From Ornithodoros turicata (taxonomy: Eukaryota; Arthropoda; Arachnida; Ixodida; Argasidae), in NCBI RefSeq assembly GCF_037126465.1, contig NC_088206.1, forward strand, positions 7,105,187 through 7,169,186: DNA of 64,000 nucleotides. The letters run 5' to 3'. The position numbers and the translations under genes are program-made. Positions 9,401 through 20,096 of this stretch are shown one piece after another (the stretch's first letter is position 1; each line of letters begins with the position of its first letter). A model generated the notes under the pieces. The model was not told the DNA's origin and did not search any database. It was given only the letters and a program-made list of their open reading frames with translations.

Positions 9401-10545
9401 GCATTCAAAAAGCTATAACAACAATTAAATTATGAATGATGATGTCATAGGGTGCCTTCCCGCTTAGGGAGCGAAACCCTACCCCATGCAGAGCATGTGG
9501 GTTGATATGATTTGACGAGCGAGGATGGCACGCCCGCTAAGGTATCAGGACAGGAAGCTGTGAGGTACCCGGGATTCGAATCCCCGTGCCGGCTGTGCTG
9601 TCTGGGTTTTTTTTTCCTGGGTTTTCCTCAGACGCCGTCAGACATACGTCAGCACAGTTCCCTTAGAAGTCGGCCCAGGACGCACATTTCCCCCAGAGCA
9701 TTAGTCGTGACGTTGCCTATCTGTGCGGCTAACAAACACAGATCCCAATTTAGCGGCCCACCTAAATGATTCTAAGAACTGTCAACCATGCACTTTGGGG
9801 GAAACTTCCGTTATTGCAGGGGAACCAGTGAACAGCTATGGCCGTCGCTATCGGCTTTTAGACGCCTTCTTTGGAATAACAACAACAACAAACAAACAAA
9901 AAAGATGGTAGCGTGTGAATTATTACTTTCGTGTCTTTCTCTTTCCGCTTATCCTCCTCTTTTTTCCGCACCTGGTTGTTGTACGTATCTTGTGTGTTTG
10001 AGAGGTTCGAGTCAAGTCCTTTCTATGTTTGCCCATAGCGTATAGGCTTCTTCAGCATAGAGAATACATAAATGTATCCTTTGCACGTTCCAACCCGTGT
10101 TAGTCGATGATATATTGAACTAGCACTAGATTGCTTGTTCAGGGAATGCTGGAGTAGCACTATAGGTTACATCTTAAGAATTGACTGTAACGCGCCTTGC
10201 TGTACCCGGCATGTAAGCACACGCTGGGTAACTGTAAGTACTCGTCACCGCACTGGTTCCATAGGAGTCCCACTTCTTTTGTCTCTTGTTTTGAGTTTCA
10301 GTGTCCTATGGTCTTTGGAATACGTTGTAACAGGGACCCTGATAATGCACGACGTCTTTCTCTCCCAACAGGAAACACGCAGGTTATCCAACGGAACCGC
10401 CCAGAAATGCCTGGACAGCACTGCGTCCATGCCCCAAAGACGCGACCGTGCTCTCATGGTGGACAAGATATCTCGCGTCGTTTTCCCTCTCTCTTTCGTC
10501 CTGCTGAACACCATCTATTGGTCAGTGTACTTGGACTTCCCGTGA
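6301..10545 (+). CDS. Cys-loop ligand-gated chloride channel (GluCl/glycine-receptor-like), 3' half
   Basis: Three exons, 6301-6435, 7592-7971 and 10372-10545, join without phase conflict and end in a stop after TM4. Exon 1 (135 nt) holds the SYTTDDLVF segment and the loop-C region with its first Cys. Exon 2 opens GNFTC, then TM1 (about 7658-7719), TM2 and TM3. Exon 3 encodes a short cytoplasmic loop and TM4. The PAR motif before TM2 predicts anion selectivity, and LPPVSYIKAID after TM2 is typical of GluCl/glycine-type subunits rather than RDL GABA receptors, which have LPKISY. In TM2 the usual Gly at 4' is Cys (RVTLCVTSLL). The exons for the signal peptide, front of the ligand domain and Cys-loop were not found between 529 and 6300. 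The gene may be truncated, or its 5' part may lie left of the M13 gene. Confidence 0.85.
6650..6712. repeat. GYGT/CGTG simple repeat
   Basis: About 60 bp of alternating GCGT and GTGT units in channel intron 1. Confidence 0.9.
6781..7190. repeat. Degenerate AATTA-rich tandem array
   Basis: About 400 bp made of variants of AATTAAAGGT and AATTGAAAGT, with very low GC, in channel intron 1 next to the CCGGAAGT cluster. Confidence 0.8.
7191..7376. repeat. CCGGAAGT-containing repeat array (ETS-like sites)
   Basis: CCGGAAG(T/C) occurs at 7194, 7256, 7274, 7307, 7338 and 7352, with decayed versions near 7224, 7241 and 7370. The repeated unit is roughly TTTAGACCGGAAGTCGG. CCGGAAGT equals the ETS-family core binding site. 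Function is inference only. Confidence 0.7.
7592..7971 (+). CDS. Chloride channel exon: TM1-TM3
   Basis: Acceptor CGATACTGCAG ending 7591, donor GTACGT at 7972. The first two bases complete the split Gly codon. It encodes TM1, the PAR filter, TM2 and TM3, and ends phase 0 after KGT. Confidence 0.9.
8098..8631. mobile_element. TIR element, about 534 bp
   Basis: The left TTATGCCCAGTTCC matches the inverse of the right GGAACTGGGCATAA, with imperfect pairing continuing through GACGTGGTGACG. Several GACGTC palindromes lie near both ends. Its inside (8205-8345, G-rich, ending GTAGACGCCGG) is related to 19120-19310. It lies in channel intron 2. Confidence 0.65.
8657..8783. repeat. 14-bp tandem repeat, about 9 units
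   Basis: Unit ctgtcgtctgtaaa, with T/C and A/G variants. It stays open in three minus-strand frames, producing repetitive peptide frames that are not genes. Confidence 0.92.
9515..9770 (+). mobile_element. tRNA-derived SINE
   Basis: CCCGGGATTCGAATCCCCGT is a pol III B box with flanking T-stem (about 9568-9587), followed by GTGCCGGC like an acceptor stem. A fixed body follows (GTCTGGG, T run, CCTGGGTTTTCC, GAAGTCGGCCCAGGACGCAC). An ACAACAACA tail at 9880-9905 may be its end. It is a SINE rather than a tRNA because the 5' tRNA half is poorly formed. Confidence 0.7.
10372..10545 (+). CDS. Chloride channel exon: cytoplasmic loop and TM4
   Basis: Acceptor TCTCTCCCAACAG ending 10371. Phase 0 start, then a basic loop RRDRALMVDKISR, TM4 (FPLSFVLLNTIYWSVYL) and a TGA stop at 10543-10545, as usual for this family. 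Confidence 0.88.
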   Translation, partial: ETRRLSNGTAQKCLDSTASMPQRRDRALMVDKISRVVFPLSFVLLNTIYWSVYLDFP

Positions 10546-11165
10546 AGACACGTGGCACCACTAAAAAACATTCACCAAGTGCTCCGCCCTCCGCAAGGCG
10601 CTCGACCAACCAGCGAACGACGCGCTGGTGACGCGTTGTGAGCCGCGCTTGCTGACTGGCTAGGGGCTGCCAAGTCCTGCCCACTGTTGCCAGACGCGTC
10701 GCTACACGCGCGACCTGAACTAACCCTGAGATATCCTCCGTACGCGACGGACACAACACCATATACCTGTACAGTCTCGTGTTCACGGAGAGGTCACCGG
10801 AAGACAGCAACCGAATGGGACGGCTGGATATGCATACAGTGTCAGCAAAGGGAGCACAGAACCCACGTTGTCCTTCACGCCATCGACGTTATATTATAAA
10901 ATGGCCGCTTCCGGGAATTCTTTCGTGGGCCTGATTTTCGCCAACAAGTGACCGGACTTCGCACTTTAACGCCAATACACGCACGGAACGCTTTCGGCAT
11001 GTCTCGCTTATTCTCAGAAAAGCCCAATTATTTATCGGGACAAGGAACTCTGGGTTGCAGGAATCCTATTAATAGTACATGAACTGAAAGTCTGCAGCTC
11101 TGTGACCAAATAGACTTCACACCGCACGTGTAAACGGAGTAGACGTATACTGCAAACATCGTTCG
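10546..11165. other. Downstream flank of the channel gene
   Basis: Probable 3' UTR and spacer. There is no strong AATAAA within the first 400 bp; a GC-rich stretch lies at 10580-10700. No coding frame is supported. Confidence 0.4.
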
Positions 11166-11169
11166 TTAA

Positions 11170-11651
11170 AGGGACTACAGCATCCGGAAGGGTGTGTACG
11201 AGACCGACAATGTTCGGCATGACTTCACATTCTGCTTGGCCAAGTTTACCTTCCGAAAAGAGCTTACTTATTAAATAAACGAGTTTTAAAGATTCGCGCT
11301 CCGTCTGCAGCTAAGCCAGAATGACGTAAGCCGGGCACACGCATGGGAGCGCAGCGCAGGTGATTGTCTCCGAGGTCGCCTCCTCCGCGTTCGCACCGCA
11401 ATATACTAAGTGAAAAGACCTCTGTAAATACGCCGTCCCTGATTGGCCTTGTCCGATTGACGTCTACAGAGAGGGAATTCTGGAATGCTCTCAATGTCCG
11501 TCGTCTGCTGTTGCCATGCGTTACATCAAATTGCACAGAAACAGCTCCGCTAATTCGCGTCGGATTTTATCGGCGATTATTATCGTTGATGAACGAGGAA
11601 TAAAATGGCGCTGTAGTTTCAGAGTCGACCGCGACGGATGCGATAGTCCCT
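11170..11651. mobile_element. TIR element, 482 bp, TTAA flanks
   Basis: Ends AGGGACTACAGCATCCG and the inverse of CGGATGCGATAGTCCCT. TTAA occurs directly outside both ends (11166-11169, 11652-11655), the target duplication typical of piggyBac-type elements. No transposase frame. Confidence 0.7.
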
Positions 11652-11655
11652 TTAA

Positions 11656-12803
11656 CTCTTAGAAGCTACCCATGCGGCGGCTAATCTCCTCTGTCACGTG
11701 ATGTTCTCTGATACGGGTTAGGAACAAACAGTTTCGCATCTCCCTCTTCCTCTACATCTTTCTTTCTTGCTTCTTTTTTTTTTTTTTTTTCACAACGAAA
11801 AATATCGCAGAAAGCGAAAACCTTCCAAGGGAAGTCCTGGAAGGAAGGTGCCGACGAATATGAAATCCTGCTCATAATTCGGTAAAGATGTAGCACAGCG
11901 AGGTACCGGTGATCGATCGTTTTCGACGTGTCCACTGTACTACGTTTTATTGTATTTTTGTCCCTGCTTCGTAGACTAGTCCGAGGCTTAGCAACGGTTA
12001 GCTCGCACTTTGCTTCAACGTTGTATACTTGCTAGTACATTCCAAACCTGCCCGCTCATTTCTTCTCGCATAAATACATCTGCATATCCTCATCCAAGTA
12101 CAACGAACAGCTGATTAGGCGTCCAGAGAACCACGTAGAGCTTTGAGGGCAAGTTTAAAAATGAAGACGCAATGCAACTGAGCATTATTGCAATGACCGG
12201 CTGTAGAGTTCTACAGTAGACAGGAGGAAGTCCATATCGGTTTCGAAAAGATTATGAGTGAAACGTACTATTCCTTTGAAGGGGCTGACATCATATTGCT
12301 CGACTCTGTTTTGACAGCACCGTTTATCCTATCACTTTCGTAGGGTGCTTCAGATTTATTAAAACGCTGAGGTTGTCTCACAGTGCTTCATTAATCTAGC
12401 GCAGCTGCATTGCAGGTCATGAGAACGTTAATGAAAAAGTGATTTCTAAGAGTGCACAGTGGGAGGAAATGACCACAAACCTCAAAGCACTCTAACCGTC
12501 GTAGTAGTATGCCAGTACTGTACAAAATGACCACGAGTGAACCATCACATAACGCATTGCTTACGGACATAGCCTGCTTTCGTTCGCCTTCCCTTTGATT
12601 CTTCAGCCTGATTGGTTTAATTGATTTGATTTGAGCCTTTTTGCTTCTTCACGGGGCATAAAATCTCGTCCATCTTCATAGCTTATTACGGTGGCACACA
12701 CTATAAAAAAAAACGAAGTAAATTGAAGAGCAATTTCAGGTTCTAGATTGCAATTACTGCCCTCCCCATTTTAGTATGTACTCTTGCAGTGTGTTCACCT
12801 TAG
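11656..12803. other. Spacer without recognised gene
   Basis: An 18-T run near 11773-11790 and mixed-composition sequence. No exon-like frame or clear TIR pair was seen. Confidence 0.4.
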
Positions 12804-13802
12804 CGTGTGTTCACATTCACGAGCGACATTATCCAGAATACTATAGCTGAAGATGCGAAAAACGTCATCGCTTTCTGTTGTCACGTGAGCGCGCGATGTC
12901 AACGCCACCTAGATACGGAAGGCTTGCTTAATGCCTCGCCATTTGCCGTTCTGCGAATTCAGGAACTGGCAAATTATTGCAGCTAACTTCGCAAATTTGA
13001 GCCTGTGCAGACTAAAACTGCAACACATTCCCAGAAAATTAGTCTTGAGAAAAATGTGGGACTCGGTTTTGCGCTTTATTTTATTTTCCCATTTAGTACG
13101 CGCGGGCGTTATACTCGCAGACGACAGTGGCTGCCCATGCGGCTGACGGTGGCTCGTCTCCATGGCTACGATCGCTGAAAGCACGTTCGTGATTGGCTAC
13201 GGCCGTTGAAAACAGTATCCTGATTGGCTGACTCTCAGCTGTTACATCATGTCAACGAGTAAGCAGGCTTTCTCTATCTAAGTGGTGTTGTCAATCACTC
13301 TTTGGTTGAGAGCCCGTGAGTATGTGATCCCGCTGTGATTCAGGCTTTTGATTCAGAATGTGTAATAGCTATACAACTTTTGCAATGGAGCAGGTAGCAC
13401 GCATGGTGGGCTGATGAAAGCTCCAAGGTTTACTTTTTACTAATTTACTAACAAACTAACTCTTCGTGCACTATCCAGTGCTATTCTCCACGGTCGTGAT
13501 TGGCGGAATTTTAACGACTATATCATGTCGTTTAAGCAATTAGGCTTTGTTCATCTAGGTGGCGTTGGCACTGCTAAAAGTGGGGGAAATCCTGAGACGC
13601 ATCCCACAGGATATTACGTAGCAGACGACAGAAAAAGAAGCGGACGGTGTCGTCTGCTAAGATCGCAGTTGCGCCATTCCCGATTTCCCGGCACCGTGCG
13701 AAGGCTCGACATAACACGCGGCGATCTTATGCCCCGTTGAGCTGTCTTCTGCTCTTTCTTCCACTAGAATATTCCGTGGAGATGACCTCGTGTGAACACA
13801 CG
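12804..13802. mobile_element. TIR element of about 1 kb
   Basis: The left CGTGTGTTCACATTCACGAG and the right end (inverse of CTCGTGTGAACACACG) pair, followed inward by related AGAATAyT motifs. Inside, a block with TGATTGGC, ATCATGTC and AAGCA at 13199-13292 recurs diverged at 13498-13570. Family member of 5896-6132. Confidence 0.6.
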
Positions 13803-14699
13803 GTTATCCGAAATTAACGCAGCACACCCCGGCAACGCAAATTGCAACCTTAGCATGGGATACACTTTCTTACGTTTAGTCCCGAAAGGGAGTAACAGTT
13901 GTGAAAATGCGTCTAGTCCGCAAAAGGACTAAAATTTCTCATTTCTTCCCTTAGAGTGTACATACGAGGTTATACGTAATACTCCAGCGCTACTGTATAT
14001 GAGGACCCACTCACACGACGAAGCAAAAGAAACTGGCCACGGCAAGGACTCTCATCCTGGTCCTCGTACCTTGTGATGCAGCTGCCTATTATCTAAAAAT
14101 AAAAAATAAAAGGGGCCTCTAACAACTTTCATACATTACGCAAGAATACATTCAAATTCGCTACAAGATTGAACAGACAACATTAAAAATGGAGCAAAGG
14201 TCTAAACGAAAGCAGATTTATAACTATCACGCTTCTTTTCTTTCCAACTCCCACGAGGCTTACAACTAGTATAGTTTGCCAAACAGGCTCTGAGCACTGT
14301 TTATTTCACTCTTTATCCTTTCTTCGACTCCAGTAAAGTACATCATTTCCCTAGAGACGCAGCAGGATCCCATCTATACCTTCCTCATATTCCGCGCGCA
14401 GAATTCGAGATTAGTTTGGTCTTGCTTTCGCAAAAGCGGGGTAAGCTCTGTGGGGAAACAAGCATATATTTCCATTCGTATAGCCGCAGCATAGACCACG
14501 CAAGAATGGAGAATACACTTCTGCCTTTAGCATGTTTCAGAGCTTATAAAAGATGTCTGCAAAGCAGACTTCCCCGCATGAAACGAAAGTCATTGTTGTA
14601 GGTCTCACGTTGCCCCGTGTTGCTAGAGGATACATATCAAAATACAGTACGAGGGTATTTACAATGTTATTACTTCGTGCGACGACTGTGAACTAGTAA
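13803..14699. other. Spacer without recognised gene
   Basis: No supported reading frame. Short A/T-rich patches near 14095-14110. Confidence 0.4.
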
Positions 14700-15016
14700 A
14701 GGCCCGTTCCGACATACAGCGCTTTGTTCCACAGCGCTGCACCACATCACTGCAAAACAGCGCTGTATTTCCACTGTGGTGTTCGCACTTGCAGCGCTGT
14801 ACTTGGTGATCTCACGTGATCGTACCGTCACGTAAAGGCGGCGCCGCGTTCTCATTGGTTCAGGGAGCCTATCGCCGGGAGACAGCGATGAGGAAGTACA
14901 CCGAAGCTCAACTTCGCCAAGCGCTGTTTTCTATCGAGTCGCAGCCGGGAGAGGAGGGAAAAACAGCGCTGTTTTCCAGTGCTATGGAGCAAAGCGCCGT
15001 ATGTCGGAACGGGCCC
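14700..15016. mobile_element. PIF/Harbinger-like MITE, 317 bp, TAA target duplication
   Basis: Ends AGGCCCGTTCCGACATACAG and the inverse of GTATGTCGGAACGGGCCC. TAA is at 14697-14699 and 15017-15019. Three-base TWA duplications mark PIF/Harbinger. Several ACAGCGCTGT palindromes inside. Same family as 30894-31578. Confidence 0.8.
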
Positions 15017-15019
15017 TAA

Positions 15020-17320
15020 CCCAACAGCACCTTTCAACAAGCAGGTTCGTGAACGAATTAACTCACTAACTAACTGTCATATCACTACACTTACCAAACA
15101 GTGTTATAGTTAAGAGTAGAAGTACATACGCAAGGGGGAGTGGTCTCACTGTTCCACGAACATAATAACTTCATATGTTAACGATAATATAACGTATCAC
15201 TTAGTTATCGCACGTTATCATATTACATATCACTTGAACAAGGCCTGTGCGCTTTTTCCCTCTCTTCTTTCGGCATCGTTACCGGCACCCAACTAAAAAA
15301 AATCGTATGTGTTGAAAAATGCATCGAACAGCTTTTTCTAGATTTCAGTTGCGGAATTGCCTGCTTTGACAGCGCGTGCTTTCGGCAGGCAGACCGCTCG
15401 GAAATAGTACGTCACCACCACAGCACGTGGTTTGTGCAACATTCACTATACTGGCAGGTGCATGTGTGCTGTGTTCGGCGCGCAACCATGAACACCTTGT
15501 CAAAGCATACGATTGTTTGGCTTGCTACGTTTGGCTGGACCCATAGAGATGGTATCGTTTACAGCGGACCTCCTCTTGACCAGGTAACGCTGGCCAGCCC
15601 TCGAGTCAGCATGTTGTCTTCCCGGTTTATCGTAAAGTGAGGAAAATCAAATCTCTCTCTCTCTCTGGGTTCACTCCATAAAAGGATTATGATGTCGATG
15701 CACTGCGGACAAAAATATTTGCAACCCGAAGTTTCGCCAGGAAACACTTCCACATCTGCCAGATACAACCCCCTCCTTTTGGGTTCATAATCCCACCCGC
15801 CATGCAAGCAACGGATAATTACTCACATTAAGTTACACATGAACGAAACAAACATTTTCTTTCAAATTTATCTGCACCGCCGACTAAGAACCACGCGTTC
15901 CATTAAACGAAGCAAATAATTTGGTAACGTGCCGAATGGACCTTTTCTTTTTACCACGGCCTATGCGCACGCGCATGACCTTGAGGCGCCGGACAGGGTT
16001 CTCTCCGTCTTCACTAGATGGCGCAGTATGGGGACGACAGAAGTGGGGACCAGTGGAGAGACCGCACGAACGGCGCGAGCTCGTCGGTCCCACTCCGAAC
16101 CGGTTTTGCTCCTTGTTACTACCCACGTGGATTTGTTTTGGCGCCTGCCGAGCGTAGTTCGCTGGAGATCCGCTAGGGTACGACGCGTATGTGAAAAAAA
16201 GCAATTACGGGTAAAACGCAGCCCCATTTCACATTTCTCCGAACAGTGAAGGCGTCGAGTTGAAGCCCGTCACGACATGTCCTTCTCATAGTCGTCCTTA
16301 TTTTATTCTGTTTTCACGAACTTTCGATCACTTTGTAGTCCGAAGACCAACTAACTATTGAGAACCAAACTACGTAAAGCACACTCGTGGTTGTAGCATA
16401 TAGACGGTGGTAATTTATTATCATTCTTGTTTTCGGTGTTGGACTGAAAAGGTACCTGCTGCGTTCCCAGTTGCCAAAGGGCTGTGCTTGTGCGAAAGGA
16501 CTGCTCACGAACTTACGGTGGACCGAGTGGACACTACTGTGACTTGCGAGTGCCGTGCATGCGAAGAAAGGGCAATCTATGCTGCGTTTGAACGGATGGT
16601 TGTTCTGGACTCACCGACTTCTTTTTCTAGATGACCTTACGTGCTGTTTTTTCTCGTGTACATATCCTTCTTCTCACCGCTCTCCGGTGTATATGCATGA
16701 AAAAAAGTCATTTTTTTTGTCTCGAGCCAATAAAAATAAACATACTGTTGTTGTTACAAGTAGTCGTTATTATTGTGACTGCGCTTGTCGTTCTTGCACG
16801 AGCCGTCAGTGCTTGGACGTGATGGAAGACAGAAAAGCCTTTATGTCCTGAACAGATGGCTGTGATACCAGCGTCTATCGTTTTCTGTTGTCCCGTTCTC
16901 TCCTGTGAATGAGCAGTTTGCGTGAGGCCGGAAGCAAGGAGCGACTCTGTGACAGCGATGGGGTCCGGGATATTTTCGAAACAGGCCACCTGGAGACAGG
17001 TAAGGATGAAGAGTGCACTTGCTGGATCGATAGAACACAACCGTCGCAAGGTCAGTAACGCAGTCGTAGGATATGGTGCCAGGGCCGGATTGACCTTAGA
17101 ACGGAAGTTCTCGGTGGGCCGCAGGGCAGGGTACGGGCAATGGTTGTCACGGGGCCCACCTCCTCCACGACAGGGAAAGTCCAGTGGTGTCTGTCCCAAT
17201 CTGCGAAGTCCCGACTCGCCGAATGCATTGAAGGTCGGGAGGCCTTTGACCTTCAAGAGTGCTGTTACAACCGACCGAATGACCCTATTGTCCATTCCCA
17301 ACTCGCCCAAGTATACTTTG
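15020..17320. other. Spacer without recognised gene; GC-rich patch at 15.93-16.25 kb
   Basis: A CpG-rich interval at about 15930-16250 includes CACTAGATGGCGCAG (16012-16026), which matches the CTCF-type AGATGGCGC core. Frames here are open on several strands at once, as expected from base composition, and show no domain. A repeat with GGGCCGGATTGACC lies at about 17082. Confidence 0.4.
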
Positions 17321-17331
17321 CTCCCGTGGCT

Positions 17332-17475
17332 TATTGGCTAAGGTCAACGCCCCGGGTTTTGAATCCCAGCGCCGGCAGTGCTGTCCAAGCGTTTCCAGAG
17401 CTCCGGGCGTTTCCCCAGGGTTTTCGTCAGATGCTGTACAGGGGTTGCGACAGGTCATCCCAGGTCTTAGATAAA
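17332..17475 (+). mobile_element. Diverged tRNA-derived SINE
   Basis: GTGGCTTATTGGCTAAGGTC resembles an A box, and GGGTTTTGAATCCCAGCGCC a decayed B box. The body GTGCTGTCC...CCCCAGGGTTTTCGTCAGA is related to the SINE at 9515. Confidence 0.55.
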
Positions 17476-17867
17476 CGTAAAAGACAATTTTGTGCACCAG
17501 TGTGAACCTGCATTGACAGTTTCACAGCGAAGAAGGTAATAGAGGCGGGAAAGAAAATGGGCACCGCGGATACCACACACACCCATATACATAGGATGAT
17601 GATGATGAGGTGGGCGATTCACCGCCGCTGTGGCGGTACGCTGCCCCATTGCACATTGGGAACGGATGAAGGAATGATGCATAATGTAAAAACCCCCGAG
17701 ACTAGGGAACACGAAGGGACTGGGAGCACTTTCAGAGATCCGTCGCCAGACCGGTGGAGCTCAAGAACACCGCGAGAAGACGAAGGCCTTGCGTATGAGA
17801 CTCATACCGAACTCATGCGGCTCTGACATCACAGCCCTCGCCGCCGCCAGTGAGGCAGCGCAAGCTC

Positions 17868-18526
17868 TCTGACGTCAGAGCCGTATATAGAGAGAGTTTG
17901 GCCATCTTTTGATCTTTTGCCGCTTCACGGGCGGAGCCCGTTTTGACGTCAGAGTCGGCGTTGCGCCGCCCAAAAAGCCTGAATCCCAGCGAAATCCGCT
18001 TATCAGCGAGCAGGTGCGCGCCGTCTTGATGCAGTTCACCGGCTGGTCGACCTGCACTTTTGTCGCGCTCAATATGATCTACCAGGGTCGCCGGCTTATC
18101 ATCCACAGGCGCCTGTGAACGGGGCCTTTGTTACCAACCCAAGCAGCACAATGTACTGAAAGTCGAGTGCAATAGGGGTGGACGGGTAGGTAAAAGGCCT
18201 TGAACAGACTTGTGAAACTGAAGTACTCTGATGAGACACATACCGACCACCCCTATTGCACTCGACTTTCAGTACATTGTGCTGATTGGGAAACTGAAAG
18301 GATTCAAGGACGAAGGGGTCTCCAAGGACGCGGTACGCTCGTGTCTTCCCCCTTGCATCGTGACCAACGTTTTGCATCAACATGGCGTCGGTGACAGGTT
18401 GACGACTGGACAACAATAGAGCGCGGAGAGGGAGGTCGTTCAGCCGTGACGTCACACGACGCGGTCCAAGTTAGGCTCCTCCTAATGGCCAAACTCTCTC
18501 TGTACACGGCTCTGTCTGACGTCTGC
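17868..18526. mobile_element. Older TIR element holding a nested MITE
   Basis: The left GACGTCAGAGCCGTATATAG then GAGAGTTTGGCCAT is mirrored at the right by ATGGCCAAACTCTC, then TACACGGCTCTGTCTGACGTC. The younger MITE at 18137-18290 sits inside. Confidence 0.6.
18137..18290. mobile_element. MITE with about 45-bp TIRs, copy 1
   Basis: ACCCAAGCAGCACAATGTAC...ATAGGGGTGG at the left, with the inverse at the right (CCACCCCTATTGCACTCGAC, then ATTGGG). Near-identical family member at 19942-20096. Nested in the element at 17868-18526. Confidence 0.85.
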
Positions 18527-18599
18527 GCTCTACTCGGGAGTGTGTTCGAGGGCTTGTATCTCGCCACAGTCGTCTGAGGACCGTGATCTCGCCGAATGC

Positions 18600-19941
18600 G
18601 ACACGTAGAGGAAACTTTCTTTTTTCCTCAGTATTCTGGCGTGCAGTACAATGCGTCGATCATGTGCTGAACCGCATCAATGAAAGTGTGCCAATTCCTT
18701 TAAGGCAAATGTTGGCACCCATGAAGTCGGTCCAGGGCGCACGGTCCTCCCCGAGCAAGATGCCGCCGTGCCGGCAGGCAGATCGGTCGGTAATAACACT
18801 ACATTAGCCAACTAACTCGCCGATTCACTTGTTCGTGGGACGTTGTATTTTTGCACGTTTATCTTTCATGGGGTGCTTTCATTGCTGGGATAAGCAATAT
18901 GCTTCGAGCGACATTTTTGTATTCTAAGTGAACGAATTACAAAAGGGCGCACATGTTCCTGAAAGAATGGTACCGAGGATTCATGACGTAGAACCTACTA
19001 CACATATATATATGGTCTCAAACAGCTGAGAAGCTTGATACAGAGGAGACCCCCTTTGTTACTGCTTCCGTACGTTATAGTGTATTGTGCGTCCTTATCA
19101 GGCTACAGTTCCGGCGTCTACGTGGGGCAGTCGGGGGGGGGGGGGGGGAGTTGCCCCTCCTGAGCCCGCCTGAAGGGGTGCCAGAAAGACACTTTTTGGG
19201 CGGAAAGAAGCCGCTTTTATATGACAAAAGACAACAACGGGTGGGGGCGGGGCACAAATTTCTAAACTTGTTTCTCCGCAGAAGAGTAGACGCCGGCCCT
19301 GTCAGGCTGTTCAATGACAACGCGTTTTAGACAGTTCCAGAAAATTCCTGACCTCACAGAACACTACAAAATGCGACCGATAGCTCCGGGAGAAGAAAAC
19401 GAACGACGGCACGAATAGGCCTCTCCCTGTTTACAAACAAATTACGTCAGATTACGTCACATGGTACAACCGCGCTGCCAACTTCGTAGACTGGAACCAG
19501 TGGCGGTCCCAAGGGGGGGGGGAAGCGTTGGGGGCGGCCCCCCCCCCAAAAGCATAGCCTGGTCCAGTTTCCGTCTCTTTCCCTGTGTCACTCTCAAGGA
19601 GAGCGAAGAGGGCGCACCCCCAAACTTGTTACTCATAATTTACTATAATTTACTCATTTCGTGCGAGAAAAGGTTGAGCCGGTGTCCAGAAGCCCCCCCC
19701 CCCCCCCTTATCGCACCCAAATGGATAGCGACGGGCTAAAGGCTCGTAGACGGGATATCGAGGTCTTCCTATATAAACTGAGTCAGAGTCTTCGCGCGAC
19801 TGTGAACCAGCATTTGCCAAAAGAAAAGAATAGAATCTATGTTGGCATTCAAAACATGAGCACTTAATTTCGTCAAAGCTAATTTTGTCACCGCCAAACG
19901 GTGACACGTGGCCGATAAAAGAGGTAGGGCGCAGACTACCC
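18600..19941. other. Repeat-rich spacer without gene
   Basis: SINE-tail-like sequence at 18719-18790 (GAAGTCGGTCCAGGGCGCAC). A G-run block at 19122-19310 is related to 8205-8345. Further G/C homopolymers at 19513-19553 and 19693-19707. Confidence 0.5.
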
Positions 19942-20096
19942 ACCCAAGCAGCAAAATGTACTGAAAGTCGGGTACAATAGGGGTGGACAGGTAGGTGGAA
20001 GTCCTTGAACAGACTCGTGAAACTAAAGAACACTGGTAAGACACATACCGTCCACCCCTATTGCACTCGACTTTCAGTACATTGTGCTGCTTGGGT
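19942..20096. mobile_element. MITE with about 45-bp TIRs, copy 2
   Basis: Same termini as 18137-18290 (ACCCAAGCAGCAAAATGTAC; inverse at 20050-20096). About 155 bp. Confidence 0.85.

Noticed and set aside
9530..9600. Possible tRNA gene
   Set aside because: Only the T-arm and acceptor-like part are well formed; the sequence continues into a known type of SINE body.
16708..17310. 200-codon minus-strand frame
   Set aside because: No domain, overlaps frames on the other strand, and includes dispersed repeat sequence and a simple repeat at its end.
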